The translations under genes and the position numbers were made by a program. Below, piece after piece: positions 11,601 to 21,815 of a DNA stretch of 64,000 nucleotides. The stretch's first letter is position 1, and each line of letters begins with the position of its first letter. This DNA is from Oegoconia quadripuncta (lineage: Eukaryota; Arthropoda; Insecta; Lepidoptera; Autostichidae): NCBI GenBank assembly GCA_949316235.1, contig OX438754.1, positions 7,363,501-7,427,500 of the forward strand, written 5' to 3'. The notes below the pieces were generated by a model. The model saw only the letters and a list, made by a program, of their open reading frames with translations, was not told the origin of the DNA and ran no database searches.

Positions 11601-11617
11601 AACACTAACGCTTCGAT

Positions 11618-11735
11618 CCTCACATCTGATTGGCTGTTAACGTTCACGGTTTATATACAGCGTATCAGCTGTGAGAAATGAATCGATATCGTTTGTCATT
11701 ATTGAAACTTTTGGCACTTGTGTAGTCGCTCTGGC
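11618..11735 (+). repeat. Dispersed module shared with 61.32-61.46 kb
   Basis: 'gattggctgt', then 'gagaaatgaatcgatat' and 'gtttgtcattattgaaac' match the same-order blocks at 61.35-61.45 kb. There they sit next to repeat P, so this may be part of a longer P-type element whose P end is lost here. Confidence 0.5.
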
Positions 11736-11929
11736 ATGCCAACTATTTCGGAATCACTTGATGATCTCATTGTGTTTGTTGTATAACAATGTAGATGTAC
11801 CCCATCTAAAAATTAATAACGTTAATATTGTTAACAAGCGTTTTCCAGCATGTAAAAAGAATTGGAACGAACACGTCTCTACCCTCTAGGCGATTAACGA
11901 ACTTTTCACAAAAAAACATCAAATTGGTT

Positions 11930-12036
11930 ATAACGGCGATGGGCTCATCTCCGTCATGTGTTTACTGAGAACCGCGGATGTTGCTTCAAGTACTAAACTT
12001 TTAATATTTGGAACACCCTAACGCTTGTCTGACCAC
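11930..12036 (+). repeat. Dispersed repeat L, partial
   Basis: 'aacggcgatgggctcatctc', 'gaaccgcggatgttg' and 'cttttaatatttggaacacc' match the downstream half of repeat L in plus orientation. Confidence 0.65.
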
Positions 12037-12108
12037 CGCATTTGAGATAAAGGTCGTGATATGTATAAAGCGCCAAGTAAAATAAAACGGTTGGTGCGTT
12101 GGTGCATC

Positions 12109-12164
12109 GGAGCGTCGGAGCGTCGGAGCGTCGGAGCGTCGGAGCGTCGGAGCGTCGGAGCGTC
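12109..12164 (+). repeat. Minisatellite, seven units of GGAGCGTC
   Basis: Seven exact 8-base units lie directly before the A-box of the SINE family C copy at 12163. Other C copies have a related GTGTCGGTGGCTCAGCGG-like 5' edge, so the array probably expanded from the SINE's own 5' end. A minus-strand open frame through it only encodes this repeat. Confidence 0.9.
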
Positions 12165-12465
12165 AGTGACTCAGCGGTTAAGACGCGGTATCCCAATTTA
12201 GGAGGTCCGGGTTCGATTCCCAGACAAGCCAATGTATCAATGAGTTTTAAAATTTAGTTTAATTACTTATGAGCATTTATCCGACTGCTCTAAAACGGTG
12301 AAGGAAAACATCGTGAGGAAACCTGCATGCCCTGAAAAATAAAAATTCAAAGGCATGTGAAGTCCTCAACCCGCATTGGGCCAGCGTGGTGGACTATGGC
12401 CCATACTCCCTCATATACGAGGGAAGGAAATGTTTATGGGCTGATAATGATAATGATGATGATGA
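12163..12465 (+). mobile_element. SINE family C, full length
   Basis: The head carries GACTCAGCGGTTAAGACG (A-box region) and GGTTCGATTCCCAG (B-box), tRNA-like in spacing. The body has 'atttatccgactgctc', 'ggtgaaggaaaacatcgtg' and 'gaaacctgcatgcc'. The tail has 'aacccgcattgggcc', 'gcgtggtggactatggccc' and a GATGAT run. Other copies: 18.98 kb (head only, minus), 41.03 kb (minus) and 45.41 kb (plus). The tail module is shared with family D. Confidence 0.85.
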
Positions 12466-12467
12466 AA

Positions 12468-12535
12468 ATAAAATTTAAAAAACATACAAACGGCCGAATT
12501 GAGAACCTCCTCCTTTTTGAAGTCGGTTAAAAAAG
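12468..12535 (-). repeat. Dispersed repeat M fragment
   Basis: The complement of AACCGACTTCAAAAAGGAGG, ending against the SINE C tail. It is a short minus-strand piece of repeat M. Confidence 0.7.
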
Positions 12536-13546
12536 TGGCCGTTCCCTCGAGGCAACCTCAACCATAGTTTTCTCCTATCAAGGATTAGGTTTCTCAGACT
12601 AGGTATAAAATCGGAATTTCTTCGGAAAGAATATCTTTCAACTCTTTACAAATTGCCCTTAGTTTACTATCAATACATTGTTTCAATAATCTCGGCCTCA
12701 TCCTAACATAACATCTGGTGTGATGGTATAAAGCTCGATGCCCGTTGTGCAAAAAAAATACAATCATATCAGCCACAGGACAGACGACCTGATAAAATTC
12801 GCGGGAAATCGCTGGGTGCAAGCCACTTCCAACTGGACACTTTAGAATTCTGTAGAGGAGGCCTTTGTTCAGCTATTTTTTGGACTCATGTTACCACAAA
12901 GAAACAAATTGTACCAACTTCTAACAAACAACAGCAATGTCTACACGTACGTATTTTATTTATAATTATAATACTTAGTATGATTTAAAGCATTGATAAA
13001 ATACATAATGTACAGCTACGAGTATTACAGGCTTCTACATATTAACAACGAAGAAAGAAAAACTAAGTAACAGATATGATTTCATATTGCATTGCATGTA
13101 TGATGGTATGATGTGTGTATGAGGGTGTGTTTGTGAGGTGTCATAGTTCAAATCACAGACCAATAAAGACATAAACTTATCGCGATCGCGATATCGCGAT
13201 ATGATTTGATTAGGACAGATAAGATTGTGCATAGTTGCGGAAGAAATCAAATGCGATTGCATGGAATCATTGTAGTGTATAATTTGCAAATAAAAAGAAA
13301 TGCGATTGTGTAGTCCTTACATCGCAATTCTGCATTGATAAATGCAGAATATTATTACTATTGGATTGGTAGGATAGTAGTTGGCGTAATTCATTCTTTA
13401 ACTTGATGCAACGTTGCCAGGTTATCTATTACATTTAAGAGGAAGCTTACACTAGAATATAATTTGTTTGAAAAAATAACTTATTTTTTTATTTTGCTCT
13501 ATTGACATAAAAAATCGACTAAAGTTATTTATTATCGAGGTACCTT
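12536..13546. other. No recognised gene or repeat family
   Basis: AT-rich. A cluster of overlapping TCGCGA palindromes (about 13180-13202) is the only notable structure. The minus-strand frames at 12594-12821 and 13035-13289 have no recognisable product. Confidence 0.4.
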
Positions 13547-13860
13547 TTCTTTTGGCGGGGAAACTCATTACGCGTACCGCTCGCGGGGGGACGGCGAGTC
13601 GGTTATCTAGGACTCCCCTCTCTATCGGGAGGCATACCCACTAAAACCGGTTCTGTCGCGTCTCACATCGCAATCAGCGAGCAGTATGAGGCGCGACAGG
13701 GCCCCGATCGCACCGGGGGGTGTCATCCTCTCGTATAGCGGTAGCGTCCGACGACTAACATCGCACCGAGATCTAGCCGCCCGCGACCCTCAGGCGGCGT
13801 GTAGGGGGCTAGCGAGCGTTCCCCCCCCCCCCCCCCCCAAGACGTGTATCGAGGTACTTA
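13547..13860. other. GC-rich island of unknown origin, with a poly-C run
   Basis: Roughly 300 bases are strongly GC-rich inside AT-rich flanks, with runs of G (13586-13591, 13717-13722) and a ~18-base poly-C tract (13820-13837). A plus-strand frame is open at 13686-13946 but its product is Arg/Pro-rich low-complexity sequence without a domain. The composition resembles the R1-like element at 0.8-1.5 kb, so a retrotransposon UTR fragment is possible; no homologous block is visible in the window. Confidence 0.45.
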
Positions 13861-13976
13861 ACCACCTGTTTCAAGGAATGTCGACTTGTCCCTTACAGGC
13901 AGTATATATGACACCAAGTCCTGTATTCATCAACAATCGTGCTTAAAAATATGATTCCGTCATTTGATTGTAAGCT

Positions 13977-14030
13977 GTGCTTTTTATGCACGACAACTAA
14001 TCGCTTGACCTCACACTTGTAACACACTCA
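13977..14030 (-). repeat. SINE family A, 3' end scrap
   Basis: 'tttttatgcacgac' and 'cttgacctcac' are the complement of the SINE A 3' end. Degraded. Confidence 0.5.
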
Positions 14031-14381
14031 CCTGGAACCCCTAATTTCTATGCCATTTACGTGCCGAAACCACACTTAATATTCTAAGTAACTTAAATAT
14101 TATTATAACTAAGTAATATGAAGATTAAAACTTATTTCATGTGAAACTCTCAACAAGTAAGTGAGAAAGTTTTTCACCGCGATTCTACTGCATTGCGCGC
14201 GTGAGATAAATTAATGGACCCCTTTAACCATTTCAATCTCTAGTTATTTTAACTTTCATGTTTAACTACGTAATATCAAATATAGAAGCCAACAATTATA
14301 TAAGGTCCCAGACGAGTAGGTACCTTTTTTATATGAAAAAATAAAAACTTATTTACTTATTTCGTTTCAAAAACAAAAAAG

Positions 14382-14520
14382 CCCTAGTAGCATGACATTG
14401 TTTGTCGTGCGCGACGTATATAGGAGTGAGAGTGGGATAGTTGTATATTTCATCCAAGGGAATGAGCAGGGCCAATATTATCTCGTGCGACATAAACGTT
14501 TCTCGTACTTGTCGTGGTAC
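14382..14520 (+). repeat. Dispersed repeat P (copy 1)
   Basis: 'gtagcatgacat', 'gtttgtcgtgcgcgacg', 'agtgggatagttgtatattt' and 'tctcgtgcgacataaacg' recur in order at 39.15 kb (plus) and 61.47 kb (minus). Internal inverted motifs (GTCGCGCG / CGCGCGAC, and AGCATGACA / TGTCATGCT in the best copy) suggest a small inverted-repeat element. Confidence 0.7.
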
Positions 14521-14597
14521 TAGTACAGGTATTCTTTCCTGCACGAGCAGTATAAAAGCAAATACCGGATGTATTTTCCATATTGAAGGATTTTTTT

Positions 14598-14729
14598 TTC
14601 AATAAGGTTCCAGTTGATATACAAAATCTTCCTCTCAATAAATTTAAAGATACTATAAAACAGAAACTTATTGAGAAAGCATATTATAAAATTTCAGACT
14701 ATTTAGATGATAATCATACCTGGACATAA
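14598..14729 (+). pseudogene. C-terminus of a jockey/CR1-like LINE ORF2 (family Z)
   Basis: Forty-three codons read FNKVPVDIQNLPLNKFKD, then KAYYKISDYLDD and HTWT before the stop. This is the usual ORF2 C-terminus in jockey/CR1-type non-LTR elements (a 'YN.LP..I..L....FK' block followed by a YY..DYL end). It is a 5'-truncated copy: nothing of the RT core is present. The same sequence occurs at 21.14-21.82 kb and, on the minus strand, at 26.2-27.9 kb. Confidence 0.75.
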
Positions 14730-14990
14730 TCAGATCGTTCGCATGCCAGGCTATTTCACAATTAATAATGAAATTTAAAAACCTGTTTGTAATATAAGAA
14801 CCTTTATGTAAAATCAAAGCCTGATTTTAAAAGAGTAAACCTTCGAGTTTCTTGCTTGTTCTTCTCAGGGGAAAATTGCATTTTGAACAAGCAGTAGCTT
14901 AAAAAATTTAAAATTTATTATGTAAAATTGACTATTTTAAGTGTACTCTGTGTACCTACAAAATAAAGCATTTTTGACTTTGACTTTGGA
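14730..14990 (+). mobile_element. 3' UTR and GACTTT tail of LINE family Z
   Basis: About 250 bases after the stop match the 3' UTR of the minus-strand copy at 26.18-26.37 kb ('gagtttcttgctt', 'ggggaaaattgc'). It ends in AATAAAGCATTTTTGACTTT repeats, a short-repeat LINE tail. Confidence 0.75.
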
Positions 14991-14994
14991 TCGG

Positions 14995-15245
14995 ATTAGA
15001 GTAGTGGATCGGATAGCGACCCTGTAAGTGAAATCATCGGTTACGGATTCGAATCCCGGAAGGGGTAATGTTTGTGTGATGAGTAGAACATTTTTGTTCC
15101 CGAATCCCATGATTCAAACATCCATATGTTTATATACATATTTGTTTATTTATCCGTTATCTAGAATCTATAGTACAAGTTTAGCTTACTTTGGGACTAG
15201 ATAATTGGTGTAAGTGTCCGAAATGTTTATTTATTATTATTATTC
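14995..15245 (+). mobile_element. SINE family B, tail type 1
   Basis: 'gtagtggatcggatagcgac' (A-box region) and GATTCGAATCCC (B-box) head a tRNA-like module, followed by 'gtttgtgtgatga', 'tttatccgttatctag' and 'ttggtgtaagtgtccgaaat'. It directly abuts the LINE tail at 14990. Confidence 0.8.
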
Positions 15246-15554
15246 GTTGTGCGGTACTTGCAGTATGAATGTTGAGTGCGGGTGCAGGATGTCATATGCT
15301 ACTTAACATTTATTATTGTCCTCTCTCTTTTAATGTAACTAGCATATTTTTTTAAGTACAACGGATTAGAATTTGAACTCAGTCAGTCCTATATGGAACA
15401 GTTTTTGATATAGACATTTATATTGTAGAGTACCTGAAAACCTTATCTACTTTACTAAATATGAAAACTGGAATCGCTGTTTAACATGCGCTCCGAAGTA
15501 TGAAGTCGCCACCTTGCAGTAATGAATAACAATAGTACTCTATCTTCAATTTAA
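15246..15554. other. No recognised feature
   Basis: AT-rich sequence between SINE B and a minus-strand retrotransposon end; nothing recognised. Confidence 0.4.
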
Positions 15555-15905
15555 ATCTCGTAGGTCACTTATCGGACGTCAGTTTCGTTATTCTTCCTCT
15601 TTCCTTTCCTCTCTTTCCTTCAATCTTTCCCTCAATTATGTTCTTCAAAAAAATATCGTGTCGTATCAAGTGACCTATCGTCTTTCCTCTTCGGCTCTCA
15701 ACTGTGGCTAACAGGCATCTCTTCTCCTTTACCATTATTAACACCTCTTCATTTGTTCTCTTCTCGGTCCAGCTTATTCCTTCCATTCGTCTCTAGCACC
15801 ACATCTCGAATGCATCTAACCTTTCCCTATCCCTTTGTGTTAATGTCCATGTCTCACAGCCGTATAAAGCGTCATCATGTACCTCAAAATTGAGAGGAGG
15901 ATCTT
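15555..15905 (-). pseudogene. Degenerate C-terminal segment of a LINE reverse-transcriptase protein
   Basis: On the minus strand the sequence reads LYGCETWTLT, then RLDAFEMWC, a stop where a W/Y codon is expected, RRMEGISWT, TNEEVL, IGHLIR and IIEGKIEGKRGKERGR. This order is typical of the C-terminal end of RTE-like and related insect endonuclease/RT proteins. The stop at about 15796-15798 and further decay show it is dead. The longest open frame is 15565-15786; the homology extends upstream of its start. The RT core is absent. Confidence 0.75.
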
Positions 15906-16029
15906 ATTCATAATAGCTGTACTATTAACACGGTTGCATGATGTTAAGATAAATTTGTGGGTACTTAACTAATCAGATAGACATTTATAATGGCCGGCCA
16001 ATATCCACGTTGTAAGGTAAAACACCTTT

Positions 16030-16330
16030 CATGTCCCCACTGTTGGGGCTCGGCCCCCTCTCACTAAGAGAGTTATGGGCCATAATCCACCACGCGGGCC
16101 CAATGTGGATTTGTGTCAGACTAGTGGCCACGTGATAGTCAGTGTTTTTAAGCCGCCACTATAGGCCACCGACTTGCCTTAACGACTGCTTTCAATTGAA
16201 AACAACCGGAGCCGTTTATTTAACGCGCACTCCGAAACACGGAAACACGACATTAAAGTGCTCCCAGGACCAGACATTGGTTAACTTCGCTAATCGAAAA
16301 CGAATAGCAAATACGACTGCGCCACGAATC
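16030..16330 (-). mobile_element. SINE family D (5S rRNA-headed), minus strand
   Basis: On the minus strand it starts with 'cgtggcgcagtcgtatttgc' and a shortened 5S-like piece (GCGAAGTTAACCAATGTC, about 16273-16292), then the body ('agtcgttaaggcaagtcgg', 'ggcctatagtggcggctt') and the tail ('ccgcgtggtggattatggcc'). The second half of the 5S region (CTTGGATGGGTGACC) is lost in this copy. Confidence 0.75.
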
Positions 16331-16345
16331 ATTTGGCTTTATTAA

Positions 16346-17317
16346 AGAGATTAAAAGAACAATTCATTCTGAGGACGCGACTTAAAAATATTTTTTTACA
16401 ATTTTCCCCTTTCTCATCAATCCTTTGAATTTGGTAGCGAAATATCTAACCTGAAGACAGCAGTCACATGCAAACGAAAACGATAAGCGCGCGCTCCCCC
16501 AATCGGCCTTTGTCTCTCATGACGTCGCTTAACAAAAGAGCGTCAAAACATAATTCTTGCCCAATTAAAATACGCCCGCATTATGCACACAAACACAGGC
16601 TCGGTTTGCGTAATAGCAGAGTTCCCTCAAAACAAATTATGAAGTGAAAATTACACTTAACATGTTTTATAAAAGTTGAGATTGGTAATTCTTTAAATCC
16701 TAATCCTGACTAAAACCTATTACAATGAGTAATAGTATAATGACGACTTTTTTAACCAATTCCGCCTTCCTAACACTATAAAACCTTTAAGCTAGGATCA
16801 ACGGTACTTCACGGAGCATAAGCAGATTGTGACTATAGCGCTACCTTAGACCCCAGACTAATTAAGTGATAGCCATTAGAGTGCGGAGCTCTCAAAAAGA
16901 TTGCGAATACCAATCCATCTGTACAGCGTAACGATTAGGGCAGTCATGGAAACCGATGTATTTTTTTGTTCAAATCGCTCAATTCAGCGCCTTATGGACA
17001 TCTGGACAGTACCAGCCATTTGTAGGTTGTATTATATTCTGTGTAAGTAGAAAAAAAGGCACTTCACTCTGGGGAAATGCAATGACTGTGGTAGTAGCAT
17101 CTAATAGTGCCAGTAATAAGAAAATAAAACGCGAAAACAAAATAAACGAGAGCTAATGCATACGCATTCGTAAAAACTACTATCAATTCTACTATTATAA
17201 ATGTGAAAATGCGTTTGTTTTGTATATACTTATATTATTTGTTGACGTCCAAAATTTGCAAAATCAAATTCACGAAAATCACGAAATCACGAAAGATAAA
17301 AATAGGATACGCGATTC
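16346..17317. other. No recognised gene or repeat
   Basis: Nothing is recognised. 16.48-16.65 kb is somewhat more GC-rich and non-repetitive within this window. The plus frame at 16956-17156 has no recognisable product. Confidence 0.4.
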
Positions 17318-17405
17318 TTATTTAACACTTTATTGTATATAAGCATACATATTAAACAAAATAAAAAAACCAGCACATATTAAAAATATACACAAGGCGA
17401 GTTCA
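17318..17405 (-). repeat. Dispersed repeat R fragment
   Basis: 'acactttattgta' through 'cacaaggcgagttcatctc' is the same repeat as 42.03 kb and 49.04 kb ('ctttattgca ... caaaggcg ... agagat'). Confidence 0.5.
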
Positions 17406-17513
17406 TCTCTTTTTTTTAATGTATATACTTGTATGAAATAAAGTGTTAAAATAAATAAATAAATATGTAGGAAGCATCTGCTGCCGAGTATCCCTACTAA
17501 TCCCAACTATCCC

Positions 17514-17695
17514 AACTAATATTATAAATGCGAAAGCTTGTGTGTATGTATGTATGTTTGTTACCTCTTCACGCCTATACGACTCGACGAATTTGGATGA
17601 AATTTGGTGGGTAGACAGATTAGGACCTGGATTAACATAAGGCACATTTTTCGTCGTCGCTGTCGCTGTCGCTGGCGGAAAGCCGCCCGCTTTCC
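17514..17695 (+). repeat. Dispersed repeat Q ('ACTAATATTATAAATGCGAA')
   Basis: It begins CAACTAATATTATAAATGCG and continues 'ttacctcttcacgcc', 'gaatttggatgaaatttgg', 'agattaggacctgg' and 'ttaacata'. It ends in a GTCGCT-repeat variant of the usual 'gaagtcgcgggcggaaagc' end. I know this element as very common in Lepidoptera; its class is uncertain. Copies: 20.40, 24.87, 29.70, 30.00 and 30.11 kb. Confidence 0.75.
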
Positions 17696-17700
17696 TTACA

Positions 17701-18896
17701 ATAAAGAGAGAGTGGTCAATACAACTTACATTGCTACGTAAATTTTTGACTTGAGAAATGTTTAGTGAGTTTGAAACACATGAATAGCACAGCTAGTTTC
17801 ACTAGAAGAGGGTATTAACCATAATCCATACCGTGAACCATGCGTGTGCGACCAGTGCGTATTGGTGGAATTGGCCTCTTGATAATACCTAAAATAGAAT
17901 TAATGTCATATTTACTTTGTTTGCCAACAGAATTTTAGCTTACATAGCTGGCGGGCGTAAGATAATGAAACTACGCGTCGATTTTATCTATGTATGAGAC
18001 AGTGTTATGACAGGTAAAGAGTATCGCTCAGTGACATCGGTAATAACAATAAATGTTCAATCTTCTCCTAGTACAAGTACTGCAGACATACATTGAAATC
18101 TGTGTTATTTACCTGTCCTTATTATATTATGTAATAGGATAACTAATGCAATTCTCTATTGTCGACAGTATGCCGACATAATATATGTAGATTTAATTAG
18201 CATGACTGATATAATTTACGATATAGCTAGGCTGTGTCCGAGAATTCGTATTAAAGGGGACATGTATTCCGAATAGAGAATTTTCGTTTAATAGAAACAT
18301 CATTTAACCCATGCAGCAGATCTAAAAGAGACATTTATTCATAAGTACTTCTTTATGTACATTATAACTGTTAAAAAACATAGTCACCACAACTATCACG
18401 TCCAAAGGCGCATTTAAACTGGTGAAAATAGAAATTAACCCCAGTGGCTATTCACATAAAACGGGGCACGTATCCTAGAATCAATATACCGGGCCGTCGT
18501 GATTTCCCATTATTGGCCTCATTCCTGGGAATATTGTCACGTTGCCGGCGGTGTCCGCACGGAATGGCCTATTCCGTGCATTCCCTCGAGCAGGGGACAA
18601 CATTATCGAAGGTTGTTACCGGTTTTAGAAGCGATAGTGCTGGAAAATGAAGCGGAACATTTTAACTTTTGAATAAAGAAAAGGTAAAAACAACTAGGTA
18701 TTTATAAATTGATTTTATCCCATAAATTGCAATAGAAAAAAAATATAGGTTGATCCCCAGCAGAGTTCAGTCAAAATGATATTACCTCATATTGCAATAC
18801 GCCATTTCAAGATAAATTCGTTCGACTCGAATCGATAACGATTTATTGACCACCTAATTAATCGATATATTATATACCTATTTTAATTGTAGGATT
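17701..18896. other. No recognised gene or repeat
   Basis: AT-rich except for 18.44-18.65 kb, which is more GC-rich and open on the plus strand for 68 codons (product unrecognised, no splice context identified). Confidence 0.4.
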
Positions 18897-18960
18897 TATA
18901 AATGTTTGTGTGATAAATACGAACACTTATTTCCGATGAATGGATGTTTATATTTATAAA
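18897..18960 (+). repeat. SINE family B internal fragment
   Basis: 'aatgtttgtgtgataaatac' and 'gaatggatgtttatat' match the middle of SINE B. Head and tail are missing. Confidence 0.55.
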
Positions 18961-18980
18961 CACATAATAATATGTAATAT

Positions 18981-19073
18981 TTAAAAACTCATTGGTACAT
19001 TGGCCTGCCCAGGAATCGATCCCGGTTCTCCTAAATTGGGAGACCGCGTCTTAACCGCTGAGCCATAGGCGCT
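18981..19073 (-). mobile_element. SINE family C, head only
   Basis: The complement reads TGGCTCAGCGGTTAAGACG, then a B-box variant with GGATCGATTCC, and 'ccaatgag'. The body and tail are absent. Confidence 0.75.
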
Positions 19074-19568
19074 TCCTTGTATGTAATGTGTCCGAAAAAT
19101 TAACATGCCTGACTGCCTTCCATTTTTGTAGCAAATGAAGCAAAAAGCTTGTTATAAAAAATATTAATAAGGAAACAAAGCAGTCGACTGTATTGCGCAA
19201 AATCTGAAAGGAGAAAACAAACTACAAGATCTTGTATTCTATTGTGTAACGTACCGTAGACGGAGACTTGTAATCAACAACTAAAATAAGTTATAGGTAG
19301 CTAAGTTTTGTTTTCACCGACAACCGTTTTTTACTCAAATTTGAAAAACGAAACAAAAACCTATGCCTGTCACAGCCCTTTATAAGAAGCTATTAAAGTA
19401 GACTACTGAGATATGTATATATAAAACGCAAAAAGTTTAATTATCTATATCCGGAGTCCATTATCATATCTTAACTAAAATATCACAATCATCAAAATCG
19501 GTGAACAAATGACGAAAATATGGGTGAACATACATAAAGAAATACATACAGACGACCATAGAATATAG
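19074..19568. other. No recognised feature
   Basis: AT-rich; nothing recognised between SINE C and SINE D. Confidence 0.4.
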
Positions 19569-19897
19569 ACACTCGTGGCGCTTTCGCTATTTGTTTACGA
19601 TTAGTGAAGTTAAGCAATGGCTGGCGCGGTCAACCCTTGGATGGGTGACCACTAGTCGCATTTTAATACTAGTGTTTCCATGCTTCAGAGGGCCCGTTTT
19701 CAATTGAAGGCAGTCGTTAAGCTAAGTCGGTGGTCTGCAGGGACAGTTTAAACACACTGACTGTCAGGTGACCATTAGTCTGATACAAATTAAACAACCC
19801 GCACTGGGCCCGCGTGGTGTATTATAGCCCACAACCTCTCCCAGTGAGGGGTGGCTGTGCCACAACAGAGGAGACGTGTAAAGCTGTTGATGATGAA
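19569..19897 (+). mobile_element. SINE family D (5S rRNA-headed), full length
   Basis: The best copy of the family. At 19599-19655 it carries GAAGTTAAGCAATGGCTGGC, GCGGTCAA and CTTGGATGGGTGACCACTAG, which matches the 3' part of metazoan 5S rRNA including the internal control region (box A, intermediate element, box C) used by TFIIIA. The body follows ('gaaggcagtcgttaagc', 'aagtcggtggtctgcag', 'gactgtcaggtgaccattag'), then the tail ('acccgcactgggcccgcgtgg', 'ctgttgatgatgaac'). The family resembles SINE3-type elements in head origin. Confidence 0.85.
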
Positions 19898-20395
19898 CAT
19901 AGATGCTTCTCCTTTCGGTTAAAAATTGGCAAATAGATACCGAGCCAGTTACCTCAAAGAAGAAAAATACGCTATTGAACAAAAAGTGACCTACATTCAT
20001 AGGTTTGAAAATTGTGATGCTGTTTTACACTTCTGGGCTATGTCATTGCAGCTTCTCTCTAGAAACACTCTAGAAACAAGGAAGGTTTCATGTTCAAATA
20101 TCACCTGAGAGAGACGCGCAAAGTGATTTTACTTTGATTGTCTAGCTTTCATAGTTTCCTGGTAGATAGGTATCTAGTCTCTAGATGATAGAGACAAAAG
20201 GTATTTACTGTCATTAAATTACCCACAAATTTAGCTAGAAATGCTTAATAGAAACGTTGAAATGGGTGCCTATTCTGTTTCTAATGCAACCTGAATTATT
20301 AAGCTTAAGCTTATGCCGTTGCATACCATATTATATACGATGGATAGTAAATTATTTTTTTATTTACATCTTTTGTAACCAAATGCGGGAATAAT
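19898..20395. other. No recognised feature
   Basis: AT-rich sequence; a 60-codon plus frame (19926-20108) has no recognisable product. Confidence 0.4.
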
Positions 20396-20525
20396 CTAAC
20401 TAATATTATAAATGCGAAATTTAGATGCATGTTCTAAATTTAAATAAATTGTAGGTATATACACACAGCGCCAGCTAGCTTCACACTAAGCAACTAGGCT
20501 CGTATTATATACCAAAGGGTTAATA
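20396..20525. repeat. Repeat Q 5' scrap joined to a SINE B type-2 tail
   Basis: 'ctaactaatattataaatgcg' (repeat Q start, plus) is followed at 20459-20525 by the complement of the SINE B type-2 tail ('acacagcgccagctagcttc', 'gagc/aactaggctcgtat'). Confidence 0.6.
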
Positions 20526-20530
20526 AACTA

Positions 20531-21139
20531 CACAAATAATTTTTTTATTTTTGTAAATAAATACACAGATATTTTTATATCCCATTAAAGTGAGTAGTTC
20601 CCGCGAAAGAAACAAATTAAACATATCCGCGACAAGCTACTTGATAATATGATATGATGGTAATAAACAACATAAACTTTGCTTTATCATTGACTCGATT
20701 TGACATGAAACGCGACAATAAAATAGATAGTATTATGTATAATTGACAAATTCAATAATGACTTTGTAAATTATTTTCTTGCAAATAGCTATTCTTATAT
20801 TATTATTATACTCGTTTATATAATTTAAATTTTTTGTTTCAAAACAAGTCACGCACTGATGTAAAATGTATTTATTTAATAAGTCACAAACAAACGTGCT
20901 GCTCAAGGAGAATATTCGAGCAGAAATGTATCTATTAACAGCCAATATTCAGAGAAAAGTTATGAGAAATGCTCTTGAAAGAGCGCGTCTTTGAGAGGCT
21001 GAAAATTATAGCCTCATTAGCAGGACGTCATATTTAAGAAATAGAAATAATTTCCTTAAACCTTAATTTCTTACTGTATATCAATGATCATAACAAAATA
21101 AAATTTCAAAAAGTTATAGCTAGTTTCAATCCGTTCATG
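20531..21139. other. No recognised feature
   Basis: AT-rich; nothing recognised. Confidence 0.4.
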
Positions 21140-21815
21140 TATTTTGCGCCACGCTGTACATAATATATAAGTTGACGAAGAAGCTCATCTCTGCAGGATA
21201 TGCAACCAAAAAAAATCGACAAATATCAGACGTAAATACTGCCAGATTAGTAACATTAGTTATTTCCATAGCCTGATGTCTTACAGCATCCTGCTGTGGA
21301 GAAAAGCCGCGAGTATAAATACAATTATTGTATTGCAGAAACGAGCCGTTCGTGCGATTTACCAACTGACCTGCAGTGTCAGTTAGGGATAAGTTTAAAA
21401 AGTATAATATTTTAACCTTTTCGTCACAGTACATTCTTTAGTTAATATTACACTTTTTAAACTTATCCCTAACTGACACTGCAATTCTTAAATTAATATT
21501 AAAGAATGTACTGTGACGAAAAGGTTAAAATATTATACTCTTTAAACTTTAATTTTTATATTTTTCTTAAATGAAGCAATTTTTTCGACAAAAAATAATT
21601 TTTATGCGGAAAAAAATGTATAATTTAATAAAAATAGTGATAAACATGAAGTGAATACTAGAAAAAAAGATTTACAGGTCATATAAGTCGCCTCCGCAAA
21701 GTCACTATTTCATTCAAAGGGCTATGTATACGCTTTTCTTTGATATACAAAATCTTCCTTTCTATATATTTAAAGATACTATAAAACAAAAACTTATTAA
21801 ATTTGTATTAAATAG
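21140..21815 (+). pseudogene. LINE family Z fragment with an internal inverted duplication
   Basis: On the plus strand, translation gives SYFHSLMSYSILLWRKAA and then VLQKRAVRAIYQLTCS, the thumb/C-terminal region of a jockey/CR1-type RT protein, in the order seen in the minus-strand copy at 26.6-26.9 kb. 21.59-21.82 kb matches the next segment ('ctttgatatacaaaatcttcc'). Between them, 21455-21550 holds inverted copies of 21373-21440 in swapped order. The minus-strand open frame at 21135-21434 is a shadow. Dead copy. Confidence 0.7.

Noticed and set aside
11993..12232. Minus-strand ORF with LRRSDAPT repeats
   Set aside because: Translation of the 8-base minisatellite and the SINE C head.
13035..13289. 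Minus-strand ORF of 84 codons near a TCGCGA palindrome cluster
   Set aside because: No domain, no splice context and biased low-complexity composition; the palindromes are short and unremarkable alone.
19599..19655. A genuine 5S rRNA gene
   Set aside because: Only the 3' half of 5S is present, it is joined to the same body and tail in every copy, and the copies are dispersed rather than tandem.
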